DNA of 24,807 nt from CAYWMP01 sp964459445 (GCA_964459445.1 CAYWMP010000084.1:1-24807); one strand, 5' to 3'; positions 1 to 7,925 are shown, counted from the first letter of the stretch. A program made the numbers and translations. The notes: generated by a model not told the origin, from the letters alone.

Positions 1-2
1 AT

Positions 3-1238
3 AACTATATGATATCGCGATTTAATTCATATTTTTTCCGGAATATAGGATATAAGGCTCAAAGAAAATTGCTATCAGAATATAAAGAGACGCTTGAGCG
101 CATCAAAGAGCAGAGTCTGGAGTTTGCAGCGACTACCACCGTGGGAATCATGCCGGTTGAAAGAATTGTCTCGCGACTTGAAAATGACACGGCCCTTGTT
201 TCCTACTTCATTGGCAAAGAGAAGACTATCGCCTGGATCATCAACGCCCAAAAGGTATCGGCTGTTTCTTTGAATGTGGGTCTGGAAAAGCTTGCAAGAC
301 TTGTTGCTGATTATAGATCAACCCTCTATTCTCAACTTGCAGCCGCAGCCCCAAGTGTTTTTAAGAGGCAATCCTCCAGGGGACTAAAATTAGCCACCGG
401 AAAAGGAAAATCTGAGTTGGATTTTGACTCATTATGTGAAGAAGTATCCAACCTGCTCATATATCCTTTGAGCCAAAAACTCTCGGGAGCAAAGAAACTC
501 ATTATCATTCCTTCGAAAGCGCTGCAATACCTTCCCTTTTCAAGCCTTTATATCGCTCCCAAACGATTTTTGATTGAAGATTTTACACTCAGCATGCTGC
601 CGAACGCATCGAGCCTTTTCTATCTAAGTAAGGATATCAGCCCTGATATGAATTCAATATTCTTGATGGGAAATCCCAAACGAGAAGAGCCTGGCATGGC
701 GCTCGCATTTGCCGAAGAGGAAGTCAAAACCGTATCGAAGTTCTTTTCAAAACCAACCCTTTTGGTGGGCGAAGCCGCAACCGAATCCGCATTCAAAGAA
801 GGCCAAGTATTAGATAATGATATCGTCCATTTTGCAGCCCATGCCATGTATGATGACAAGTTCCCGCTTAAATCCGCTATGCTGCTTGCCAAAGACGGCA
901 AGAATGACGGGAACCTGGAGACGCTTGAAATATTCTCTATAACCCTGAACCCTGGGCTTGTCGTTTTAAGTGCCTGTGAGACTGGAATTGGGAAATTGGA
1001 AGGAGGCGATGAGGTCCAGAGTCTCAATAGAGCATTCATCTACGCCGGGGCCGGGTCTGTTGTGTCGAGTCTCTGGAGTGTTGCAGACCAATCCACCTAT
1101 CAATTAATGACTTACTTCTACGAAGGCCTTGTAAATAAAACACCTGCTGAATCCCTTAGGGAAGCACAGTTGCGGTTGATGAAATCTCACCCATTGCCTT
1201 TCCATTGGGCGCCTTTTTACCTGATAGGGGGTATATGA
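3..1238 (+). CDS. CHAT-domain (caspase-like) protein, 5' partial
   Basis: The frame is open to the left edge (two sense codons precede the first ATG at 9), so the N terminus lies outside the window. The visible 409 residues end in a complete CHAT peptidase-like domain. Counting from the ATG at 9, the putative catalytic histidine is His278 in the motif HFAAHAMYDD and the nucleophile is Cys323 in LSACETGIGK. The conserved FIYAGAGSVVSSLW block and the closing PFHWAPFYLIG are typical of the family. CHAT proteins are clan CD cysteine peptidase homologues, usually preceded by TPR repeats; the first visible residues (about 15-45) could be the last helix of such an array. Some family members act in bacterial suicide or defence proteolysis, but many are of unknown role. 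The stop is 80 bases before the next start, and functional linkage to the metabolic cassette downstream is not obvious. The domain call is confident; the cellular role is unknown. Confidence 0.88.
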   Translation, partial: NYMISRFNSYFFRNIGYKAQRKLLSEYKETLERIKEQSLEFAATTTVGIMPVERIVSRLENDTALVSYFIGKEKTIAWIINAQKVSAVSLNVGLEKLARLVADYRSTLYSQLAAAAPSVFKRQSSRGLKLATGKGKSELDFDSLCEEVSNLLIYPLSQKLSGAKKLIIIPSKALQYLPFSSLYIAPKRFLIEDFTLSMLPNASSLFYLSKDISPDMNSIFLMGNPKREEPGMALAFAEEEVKTVSKFFSKPTLLVGEAATESAFKEGQVLDNDIVHFAAHAMYDDKFPLKSAMLLAKDGKNDGNLETLEIFSITLNPGLVVLSACETGIGKLEGGDEVQSLNRAFIYAGAGSVVSSLWSVADQSTYQLMTYFYEGLVNKTPAESLREAQLRLMKSHPLPFHWAPFYLIGGI

Positions 1239-1305
1239 AGTCAGGAAAAAGAGTACCCAGCCTGGACAAACAGCATGGTCCCCCAAATTTCAGGTTTGGA
1301 GGGGG

Positions 1306-1311
1306 AAGGAG
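1306..1311 (+). promoter_or_regulatory. Ribosome binding site deciding the start of the HMGCS-DUF35 gene
   Basis: AAGGAG lies 7 bases before the ATG at 1319 and 4 bases before the ATG at 1316. It supports a start well inside the open frame that begins at 1205. Confidence 0.6.
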
Positions 1312-1318
1312 AAGAATG

Positions 1319-2761
1319 ATGAAAGGGATCATTTCCTATGGAATCTATTTGCCCTATTACAGAATGAGACGCAAAACCATCTTGGAGGCCATGAGATGGT
1401 TCAACCCGGCAATTGCCGGGCTTGCCAAAGGAGAGAAGGCTGTGGCCAACCATGATGAAGATCCCATCACCATGGCAGTTGCTGCGGGCATGGATTGCTT
1501 GGAAGGTTTTCCCAGGAAGAAGGTTGATGCCCTGTTCGTCGCCTCCACTACTTTTCCAAACAAAGAAAGAGGGAATGCATCCATTACAAGTGGGGCTTTG
1601 AACCTCTCCCCCGACACCAGAACCGCGGAGTTTTCCGGGTGTCTAAAATCAGGGACAACGGCCCTAATTTCAGCTTTGAGTAACTCTGATTCGGAGTTGA
1701 CAATCGTTTGCGCATCTGACTGTCGCCTAGGCAGGGCGGGCGGGACGCAGGAACAACTATTCGGTGACGGTGCAGCAGCCGTCATGGTGGGTAGCGACAG
1801 GGTGGTTGCCTCTCTCCTTGGGCATTATTCCCTTTCTTACGACTTCGCAGATTATCGGAGAATGGAGCAAGACAAATTTATCAGAAGCTGGGAAGAAAGA
1901 TGGATTCGAGAGGCCGGCTATTCTAAAATGATTCCTGAGGCGATTGACGGGCTTCTGAACAAGTGCGGGCTTCAGATTGACAATATTTCAAAGATTGTCT
2001 TCCCTCCCCTCGGTGTAAAAGACCACATGGCCGTTGCCAGAAGGTTAAATATCGAAACCGACAAGGTCCAAGCACACCTGATGGAATCCGTAGGCAACAT
2101 TGGATCAGCACACCCTTTGCTTATGTTGATAGCTTCCCTGGAGGAGGCCCAACCGGGAGAGAAGATCCTGGTGGTGAGTTTAGGAAGCGGAAGTGACGCC
2201 CTGCTGTTCGAGGTCACGGATGAGATAAAACAGCTAAAGAAAAAGAGTAAGTTAAAGGAGGGTTTGAAACGCAAAAGAGAGCTCGACAATTACACAAAAT
2301 ATCTATCATTCAAGGGTATGCTGCCAAAGGAGATAGGTATTCGCGGTGAAGAGGTTGCGCCCACGAGTCTCTCTCTATCGTGGAGGGAACAAAATGCCGT
2401 CTTAAGACTTGTTGGATCAAAATGCAAGGCCTGTGGTACCCCTCAATTTCCCCAAGAGAGAGTGTGCATCCATCCTGAATGCGGCGCTGTGGATCAGATG
2501 GAAGAATACGCCTTTTCTGATAAAATAGGGCATCTTTTTACCTATACCGCCGATCACCTGACCTATGCAGAAGACCCGCCGGCCCTATACGGTATTGTCG
2601 ATTTTGAAGAGGGGGGTCGATTCTGGTTTGACATTACCGATTGCCAGATGGAATCGCTTCAGGTTGGGCAACCCGTTCAAATGACCTTTAGAAGACGGTA
2701 CCTCGATGAGGCCCGCGGTATATCAGGCTATTTTTGGAAGGCAATGCCGTCATCAGAATGA
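1319..2761 (+). CDS. HMG-CoA synthase-like protein fused to a C-terminal DUF35 (Zn-ribbon/OB-fold) domain
   Basis: The frame is open from 1205, but the AAGGAG at 1306-1311 places the start at the second of two adjacent ATGs (1319), giving 480 aa. Residues 1 to about 330 form a thiolase-fold HMG-CoA-synthase/KAS III-like domain with a nucleophilic cysteine, Cys108 in EFSGCLKSGTTAL. The C-terminal part (about 355-475) is a DUF35 module: a rubredoxin-like zinc ribbon with Cys369, Cys372, Cys383 and Cys388, then an OB fold. In archaea, HMG-CoA synthase, DUF35 and thiolase form a substrate-channelling complex. Here two parts are fused and the thiolase gene follows 29 bases later, so a similar complex is likely. 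By eye the family's FHxP histidine is replaced (VFPPLG) and the glutamate is a threonine (VASTTF). True HMG-CoA synthase activity is therefore doubtful, and another acyl-condensing or scaffold role is possible. Confidence 0.85.
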   Translation: MKGIISYGIYLPYYRMRRKTILEAMRWFNPAIAGLAKGEKAVANHDEDPITMAVAAGMDCLEGFPRKKVDALFVASTTFPNKERGNASITSGALNLSPDTRTAEFSGCLKSGTTALISALSNSDSELTIVCASDCRLGRAGGTQEQLFGDGAAAVMVGSDRVVASLLGHYSLSYDFADYRRMEQDKFIRSWEERWIREAGYSKMIPEAIDGLLNKCGLQIDNISKIVFPPLGVKDHMAVARRLNIETDKVQAHLMESVGNIGSAHPLLMLIASLEEAQPGEKILVVSLGSGSDALLFEVTDEIKQLKKKSKLKEGLKRKRELDNYTKYLSFKGMLPKEIGIRGEEVAPTSLSLSWREQNAVLRLVGSKCKACGTPQFPQERVCIHPECGAVDQMEEYAFSDKIGHLFTYTADHLTYAEDPPALYGIVDFEEGGRFWFDITDCQMESLQVGQPVQMTFRRRYLDEARGISGYFWKAMPSSE

Positions 2762-2790
2762 CATTGAAAAAAGTAGAAAGGAGTATTGGC

Positions 2791-3993
2791 GTGGGGAAGG
2801 GAATAAAGAATAAAGTGGCCATTGTTGGTATGGGATGCACAAAGTTTGGAGAGCACTGGGATAGAAGTGCCGAATCCTTGGCCGTCGAAGCCTTTGAAGA
2901 GGCCATTATCGATGCCGGAATTGAAAAGAGGGATATTGATGCGGCGTGGCTGTCGACCTGTTTTGATGAGGTGAACGTAGGGAAAAGTGCCATCCCTTTG
3001 GCGGCCGCTTTGAAATTGCCCTATCTTCCGGTAACGAGAGTCGAAAACTTTTGCGCCAGCGGTACCGAGGCCATACGTGCGGCATGTTATGCCGTGGCCT
3101 CGGGAGCATGCGATGTAGCGCTTGCCCTTGGGGTCGAAAAATTGAAGGACATCGGCTATGGCGGTTTACCGGATTTTAGCCAGCTCAGGGGGGTCTTCAA
3201 CCGCCTCATATTTCCTAACCAGACGGCACCCGGTCAGTTCGCCATGCTGGCCACAAAGTATTTTGACCAATACGGTCTGAAACCCGATGAGGGCAAGCGG
3301 ACATTAGCCAAGATTTCTGCAAAAAGCCATGCAAACGGCGCACTAACGCCCAAGGCCCATCTAAGAAAAAAGGTTGATGTGGAGACCATTATGAAGGCGC
3401 CTATGGTGGCCTGGCCATTAGGTCTTTTCGATTGTTGCGGCGTAACTGAGGGCGCCGCCGCTGCCATCATTGTTCGAACCGATGATGCAAAGGCCATTCG
3501 CCCTGATCCCCTTTATGTCAAGGCGTTACAGATTGCCGTCAGTGCTGAAGAAGAATTCAGGTATCAGAGATGGGATGGAATACATGTGGAGAGCACAACC
3601 CGTTGCGGGATGAAGGCCTACGAAGAGGCCGAGGTGAAAAAGCCCCGGGAGGAAATCAGTATGATGGAGGTTCACGACTGCTTTTCCATAACGGAACTCG
3701 TGACCTATGAAGATTTGCAGATATCCCCCAGAGGAAAAGCCAAAGAAGACGTCGATTCAGGATTTTTTGAATTAAATGGGAAGATGCCCTGCCAAAGTGA
3801 CGGCGGACTGAAGAGTTTTGGGCATCCAATAGGTGCTTCGGGTATCAGGATGGTTTATGAAGTGTACAAGCAGCTACAGGGTAAATGCGGTGAACGTCAA
3901 ATAAAGAACCCAAAACTCGGCCTTACCCATAATCTCGGAGGTTTTCCGGCGAATTGCGTCATCGGAGTGACCATCTGGGGAAATGAACTCTAA
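2791..3993 (+). CDS. SCP2-type thiolase (acetyl-CoA acetyltransferase-like)
   Basis: A 400-aa thiolase-fold protein. An in-frame ATG exists at 2734, but it overlaps the previous gene. A GTG at 2791 with AAAGGAG 7 bases upstream starts directly before the first beta strand (KNKVAIVGMGCTKFG), so it is preferred. Numbered from the GTG, the acyl-accepting nucleophile is Cys88 (VENFCASGTEA). His295 lies in EVHDCFSITE, His345 in SFGHPIGASG, and the closing HNLGG block contains His380. This pattern belongs to the SCP2/archaeal-type thiolases that work with a DUF35 partner rather than to classical FadA/AtoB enzymes. The partner is fused in the preceding gene. The enzyme probably makes or cleaves a beta-ketoacyl-CoA. 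Whether the substrate is acetoacetyl-CoA or a branched or aryl ketoacyl-CoA, as in BbsAB-like systems, cannot be read from the sequence. Confidence 0.9.
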   Translation: MGKGIKNKVAIVGMGCTKFGEHWDRSAESLAVEAFEEAIIDAGIEKRDIDAAWLSTCFDEVNVGKSAIPLAAALKLPYLPVTRVENFCASGTEAIRAACYAVASGACDVALALGVEKLKDIGYGGLPDFSQLRGVFNRLIFPNQTAPGQFAMLATKYFDQYGLKPDEGKRTLAKISAKSHANGALTPKAHLRKKVDVETIMKAPMVAWPLGLFDCCGVTEGAAAAIIVRTDDAKAIRPDPLYVKALQIAVSAEEEFRYQRWDGIHVESTTRCGMKAYEEAEVKKPREEISMMEVHDCFSITELVTYEDLQISPRGKAKEDVDSGFFELNGKMPCQSDGGLKSFGHPIGASGIRMVYEVYKQLQGKCGERQIKNPKLGLTHNLGGFPANCVIGVTIWGNEL

Positions 3994-4025
3994 CCGCTTC
4001 AACCAACTTCAGGATGGAGGGGCAA

Positions 4026-5723
4026 ATGACTGAAGGTAAAGCAAGCAAAACAGATAAAGAAAACGGGTTTGAGACCAACTGGGATGATTATTTAGAGGCC
4101 TACTATGATAAGCCACAGAGTACCAGGACCTGGTCCGGATATGATGTGAAGGAAACCTACAACCCCGAGGATCGATCAAAAGAAGATTATCAAGCGGACA
4201 TAGGTGATCCTGGACAATACCCATTCACCAGAGGCATTCACCGCGATATGTTCAGAGGACGTTACTGGACTCGGCGCGAGGTCGTAGGGATAGGATCCCC
4301 GGAAGATACGCACAAGCGAGCGGCATTTTGTTTTGAGCAGGGAGGCACAGGGCTCAATACCATTGCTGACATCACCTATGAAATGGGCTTGGACCCGGAT
4401 CACCCATGGGCGCAGGACGAGGTGGGTCTGACGGGGGTCAACATTTCATCCATCCGAGATATGGAGACACTCATCGGAGACATTCCCTTGGACAGGGTTA
4501 GTTGGTCTCTCATTACTGCGTCTACAGCCGCTGCCGCGACAATGGCTCAATATGTCGCTGTTGCCCAGCAAAAGGATTATGACATAAGCCTTCTGCGAGG
4601 CTCCATTCAAAACGATCCCGTTCATTTCCGGTATTGCGGCTTCAGGCCGGCCTGCCCGCTTGACCTATCTATCAAGCTTGGGTCTGACGTGATGGAGTTT
4701 TGCACAAAACACATGCCTAAATGGTACTATACGACCGTGAACATGTACGACCTAAGGGAACAGGGTATCACCGCTCCTCAAGAAGTGGCCTTCGGATTCG
4801 GAATTGCTATGTGTTATATCGATGAATTACTTCGCAGAGGGCTTCACATAGATGATTTCGCCCCTCGATTCACCTTCTACGTTTCTTGCCATATTGATTT
4901 CTTCGAGGAGATAGCCAAGATCCGGGCGGCAAGGCGGATGTGGGCCAGGCTGATGAAGGATAAATACGGGGCAAAAGATTCTCGCTCCATGCAGTTTCGC
5001 TTTGCCGTTCACACGGCAGGATGTTCGCTGATCCCTCAACAACCTCTGAACAATCTGGTGCGCATTTCCTATGAGGCTCTGGCAGCGGTTCTGGGGGGCG
5101 TCCAATCGCTCCATTGCTGCTCTTACGACGAACCAATGTGCCTTCCCACTGAGAAGGGACATCTTCAAGCCCTAAGAACTCAACAGATCATTGCCTATGA
5201 GACCGGAGTCACCAATGTCGCGGATCCCTTAGGAGGCTCTTACTATGTCGAAAGCCTGACCGACAAATTGGAGGAGGACGCATTAGGAATTATGAAGCAA
5301 GTAGAAGCTGGCGGCGGCATGGAAGAGGCGATCAGGACGGAGTGGCTGGACAGTCAGTTTGAAAAGGAGGCGGTCAACCGGCAAAGGGAGATAGACAGAG
5401 GAGATAAGCTGATGGTTGGCTCAAATATCTTCACGAGTGAACCGGAGACCGAAACGCCTCTGGGGGTGCAGCGCATTGCTGAGCATTCTGCAAAGCAGCA
5501 AATTCAGGATGTCATTGAACTAAAGAGAAGTCGCGACGATGGAATGCTGCACGAAGCGATTAAACGTCTCAGAGAAGATGCTGCCGAAGATCACAACACG
5601 ATTCCGGCTATGATCGAAGCGACGAAAGCTCTTGCAACCACGGCTGAATTATTGGGCACTGTCCGCGAGGTTTTCGGTTATTCATACGATCCCATGAATG
5701 TAGTCGAGTCGCCGTTCAATTGA
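4026..5723 (+). CDS. Cobalamin-dependent acyl-CoA mutase, large (catalytic) subunit, atypical active site
   Basis: About 565 aa, the size of a stand-alone catalytic subunit such as IcmA/HcmA. GGAGG at 4016-4020 favours the ATG at 4026; an ATG at 4014 is also in frame. The TIM-barrel half of methylmalonyl-CoA mutase is clear: TRGIHRDMFRGRYWT near the N terminus, SIQND, HMPKW, PRFTFY, AAVLGG, QSLH and DPLGGSYYVE. Gapless by-eye alignment to the Propionibacterium shermanii enzyme keeps the CoA contacts Arg82, Thr85 and Arg87. It replaces Tyr89 with Val86, the carboxylate-binding Arg207 with Gly205, and the radical-shielding His244 with Asp242. The TSGW motif region becomes TAGC. It is therefore unlikely to be a methylmalonyl-CoA mutase and does not match the ICM (Phe/Gln) or HCM (Ile/Gln) signatures as I recall them. 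It should form AdoCbl holoenzyme with the next gene product. No MeaB-type G-protein chaperone is encoded in the window. Confidence 0.9.
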   Translation: MTEGKASKTDKENGFETNWDDYLEAYYDKPQSTRTWSGYDVKETYNPEDRSKEDYQADIGDPGQYPFTRGIHRDMFRGRYWTRREVVGIGSPEDTHKRAAFCFEQGGTGLNTIADITYEMGLDPDHPWAQDEVGLTGVNISSIRDMETLIGDIPLDRVSWSLITASTAAAATMAQYVAVAQQKDYDISLLRGSIQNDPVHFRYCGFRPACPLDLSIKLGSDVMEFCTKHMPKWYYTTVNMYDLREQGITAPQEVAFGFGIAMCYIDELLRRGLHIDDFAPRFTFYVSCHIDFFEEIAKIRAARRMWARLMKDKYGAKDSRSMQFRFAVHTAGCSLIPQQPLNNLVRISYEALAAVLGGVQSLHCCSYDEPMCLPTEKGHLQALRTQQIIAYETGVTNVADPLGGSYYVESLTDKLEEDALGIMKQVEAGGGMEEAIRTEWLDSQFEKEAVNRQREIDRGDKLMVGSNIFTSEPETETPLGVQRIAEHSAKQQIQDVIELKRSRDDGMLHEAIKRLREDAAEDHNTIPAMIEATKALATTAELLGTVREVFGYSYDPMNVVESPFN

Positions 5724-5739
5724 AGAATGCGTCCGGTGA

Positions 5740-6150
5740 ATGGTAATGGAGAGAAAAAAAATCAGAGTCATTATCAGTAAGGTTGGCCTTGACGGCCACG
5801 ACCGTGGGGCCAAAGTAGTTTCAACCCTTCTCAGGGATGCAGGTATGGAGGTGGTTTATCTGGGTATGTACCAAACGCCCAAAGGGATCGTTCAGGCCGC
5901 CATAGATGAGGATGCGGATGTGATCGGGGTTAGCTATCTGTCGGGGGAACACCTAGTCTTCACGCCAAAGCTCGTTGCCCAGATGAGGGAAAAGGGTCTG
6001 GACGATGTCCTGTTTGTTGTAGGCGGGTCCTTTCCGCCCGAAGACATACCGGTTATGAAGGAAATGGGGGCTGATGAGGTATTCAGGGGAGGATCTCTTA
6101 CCGAATCCTTCGTCAGTTACATTCGCGAAAATGTACGGCGTCAAGCCTAG
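5740..6150 (+). CDS. Acyl-CoA mutase small subunit (B12-binding domain)
   Basis: A 136-aa protein, exactly the size of IcmB/HcmB-type stand-alone small subunits. It carries the base-off/His-on cobalamin motif DxHxxG as Asp18-Gly-His20-Asp-Arg-Gly23, where His20 is the expected lower axial cobalt ligand. The later SYLSGEH and VVGGSFP loops line the nucleotide tail pocket in this Rossmann-like fold. The gene starts 16 bases after the large-subunit stop. The start could be the ATG at 5740 or at 5746; neither has a strong Shine-Dalgarno, so translational coupling is likely. It is the last gene of the cassette and is followed about 180 bases later by an intrinsic terminator. All residues expected for cobalamin binding appear intact, which argues that the unusual large subunit is a working enzyme rather than a decayed copy. 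Confidence 0.93.
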   Translation: MVMERKKIRVIISKVGLDGHDRGAKVVSTLLRDAGMEVVYLGMYQTPKGIVQAAIDEDADVIGVSYLSGEHLVFTPKLVAQMREKGLDDVLFVVGGSFPPEDIPVMKEMGADEVFRGGSLTESFVSYIRENVRRQA

Positions 6151-6671
6151 CCCAACTTTTGACTACGAGATATAGCCCAGAGACTTTCTGAAGGATGCTA
6201 AATCATCCCTTTTGGCAGTCTTTACACGGCTAAACCTGAAGGCTAGGAACTCTAATCTATACAAGAATGAAGCGCAGAGGCCAGATAATTATTGGCTTCT
6301 GTTCCGATCGTGGGATTTTGAGAAATGAGGCGGCACACGATATGAAGTGTGCCGCCCTTTTTACATAAGCTGTGAAGCCCCGATTGAATATTAACCTATC
6401 TCAGGATTTGAGGTCAGCTCATATCTTGAGGGTCTGGAGAAATATCAGGAACGATCAGATTCTGTGGTGAGTTTTACAATCATGAATTTTAGAATCTAAA
6501 GAGGTCCCTTTTTTCTTGGTCACATATCTGTATGCAATATGCGGGATGCTTGAGAAACTAGCCTAAAAATGTTAACTTAATTTTGATAGGTTACAATATA
6601 TTTATCTCCGTTTAGCATTGAAATCCATCACGTAAAGCTTCTTTTTCAAAAGGGAATAAAAGAGGGTTTTT
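6151..6671. other. Intergenic region after the mutase cassette
   Basis: About 520 bases without a credible gene. It contains the strong terminator at 6329-6362 and a weak 5-bp hairpin (GGATG/CATCC near 6193-6208) followed by a short T run. The second half (6480-6660) is A+T-rich and probably carries the promoter of the nucleotidyltransferase gene, but I could not define -35/-10 boxes. No riboswitch or tRNA was recognised. Confidence 0.5.
6329..6362 (+). terminator. Rho-independent terminator of the mutase cassette
   Basis: A perfect 10-bp GC-rich stem, GGCGGCACAC (6329-6338) pairing with GTGTGCCGCC (6347-6356), encloses an 8-base loop and is followed by CTTTTT. It lies about 180 bases past the B12-binding subunit and marks the boundary between the metabolic cassette and the accessory island. 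Confidence 0.92.
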
Positions 6672-7070
6672 ATGACAAAAACCGCAATAGATCTTATGAA
6701 AGCCGGGTGGCCCCGTGATGAATTGATTAAGTATAAGCCCTGGCAGGCCATGGAACGTTACAAAATGGATCAGGACTTGATCTCGTATCGTGAGCGCGCT
6801 TTACGTGTCGCACGCAAAGCTGCTCTTCTCTTAAAAGCACGGTTCGGTGCAAAGCGGGTGGTGTTGTTTGGTTCTCTCTCTCAGGATGCATGGCTCACGC
6901 CACGATCTGACATAGATCTCTGCGCGGATGGTATTCCCATTGAGCGTTTTTTTCGTGCAGAAGCAGAAGTAGAATCGATCGCTTCAGGATTTAAGGTGGA
7001 CCTCATTGATTTCAGGGAATGTTCTCTAGAGCTTCTAAAACGAATTGAAGAGGAAGGAATCGACTTGTGA
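6672..7070 (+). CDS. MNT-type nucleotidyltransferase (antitoxin-like partner of a HEPN protein)
   Basis: A 132-aa protein with a minimal nucleotidyltransferase (polymerase beta-like) fold at residues about 45-125. The signature FGSLSQDAW (Gly67-Ser68) is followed by the metal-binding pair Asp80 and Asp82 (SDIDL), and Asp110 in FKVDLID is the expected third carboxylate, so the active site looks complete. The first 40 residues are an extra helical N terminus not usual in the shortest MntA proteins. The stop overlaps the next start in GTGA, the tight coupling expected of MNT/HEPN pairs. In characterised MntA-HepT systems the nucleotidyltransferase adenylylates and so neutralises the HEPN ribonuclease. 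That role is inferred here from family and gene order. Confidence 0.85.
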   Translation: MTKTAIDLMKAGWPRDELIKYKPWQAMERYKMDQDLISYRERALRVARKAALLLKARFGAKRVVLFGSLSQDAWLTPRSDIDLCADGIPIERFFRAEAEVESIASGFKVDLIDFRECSLELLKRIEEEGIDL

Positions 7071-7567
7071 AAGAAAGGATTCCAAAGGAAATCGAAAGAA
7101 TTCAAGATGAGCTCAGTCAGATTGACACCATTGTATCCCATGCCCAGCATGATTGGCATGAGTTTATTCGTAAGGGTGAAGAGGCTTATTTGAAGGCCGT
7201 CGCTTACGATCTCCACGGGTTCTATACGGGACTCGAGCGGATCTTTAAGTCGGTTGCCAATACAATTGATGACAGGATTCCATCAGGGGAGAACTGGCAC
7301 AAGGAGCTACTGGAACAAATGACCATGGAAATAAAGGGCGTTCGTCCTGCATTGCTTTCCAATGAAGCCAAAGATCTCTTGGATGAATTCATGCGCTTCA
7401 GGCATCGGGTGAGAAATATCTACTCCTTTAACCTGATTCCTGAACGGGTTAAGAGCCTCGTAGAGCGACTTCCCGAAGCCCATGAGAAGTCCAAGGGAGA
7501 ATTTTTAGCCTTTATCCAGTTCCTCAAACAGATTCCTCCTCAACATCGTGATTCAACCGCCGACTAA
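7067..7567 (+). CDS. HEPN/HepT-like protein (putative RNase toxin of a MNT-HEPN pair)
   Basis: 166 aa, almost entirely helical. It starts at a GTG overlapping the previous stop by four bases. The helix around residues 109-122 carries the sequence RFRHRVRNIYSF, matching the position of the HEPN RNase motif R-x4-6-H. Here the canonical histidine is replaced by Asn117, while Arg112, His113, Arg116 and Tyr119 remain. I recall this RHxxRNxY variant from other HepT-like relatives, so it may be a subfamily trait rather than inactivation. In such pairs the HEPN protein is the toxin and the upstream nucleotidyltransferase the antidote. An alternative is that the pair is a non-toxic nucleotidyltransferase with a HEPN substrate-binding partner. 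The family call is fairly firm; the activity is uncertain. Confidence 0.75.
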   Translation: MKERIPKEIERIQDELSQIDTIVSHAQHDWHEFIRKGEEAYLKAVAYDLHGFYTGLERIFKSVANTIDDRIPSGENWHKELLEQMTMEIKGVRPALLSNEAKDLLDEFMRFRHRVRNIYSFNLIPERVKSLVERLPEAHEKSKGEFLAFIQFLKQIPPQHRDSTAD

Positions 7568-7888
7568 CGCAGGAGAATGCGGATTCCTTCTATGAATGTG
7601 AACTACCATTACCTTTACGATAAGCGGTGCTGTTTTCGAAGTGAATCGGCTACTGGCTCCAGTCTTAGCTGCCATTTACACAATTTGGAATCATACTATG
7701 GGGTAGATCTCATTCCCGGTCGATCATGCCACTTTGCCCACTACCCTGGCCTCACTAAAATGAGAAGTTAGGGCGTACCTCAGGTCTTAAGGTTCTAAGA
7801 TGGATGATATTTTGATCTGCGCGAAGTATATCACAGGGCGGGTCCTTCAACAACCGTAGGACAAGCAAATGACTACTGACCACTGCCC

Positions 7889-7925
7889 CCCAGTGAAACC
7901 GTCCCTCAAGACGGATTTCACTGGG
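7889..7925. repeat. Long inverted repeat / hairpin
   Basis: CCCAGTGAAACCGTC (7889-7903) pairs with GACGG (7910-7914) and TTTCACTGGG (7916-7925), leaving one bulged A and a 6-base loop. This is a 15-bp stem followed by TTTGGGTTT. It could be a terminator for the MNT-HEPN pair or a REP-like or phage-derived hairpin. There is no clean U tract. Confidence 0.65.

Noticed and set aside
620..1039. 139-codon open frame antisense to the CHAT gene
   Set aside because: It is fully inside a well-supported gene on the other strand and its product shows no domain.
4026..6150. Annotation as methylmalonyl-CoA mutase
   Set aside because: The residue equivalent to the carboxylate-binding Arg207 is Gly and those equivalent to Tyr89 and His244 are also changed, so a narrower name than acyl-CoA mutase is not justified.
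6151..6671. Cobalamin riboswitch near the mutase genes
   Set aside because: No B12-box-like conserved sequence or matching fold was seen here or upstream of 1319.
7577..7771. Open frame of 64 codons after the HEPN gene
   Set aside because: Cys/His/Tyr-rich composition without family resemblance, no ribosome binding site and no conserved pattern; likely chance.
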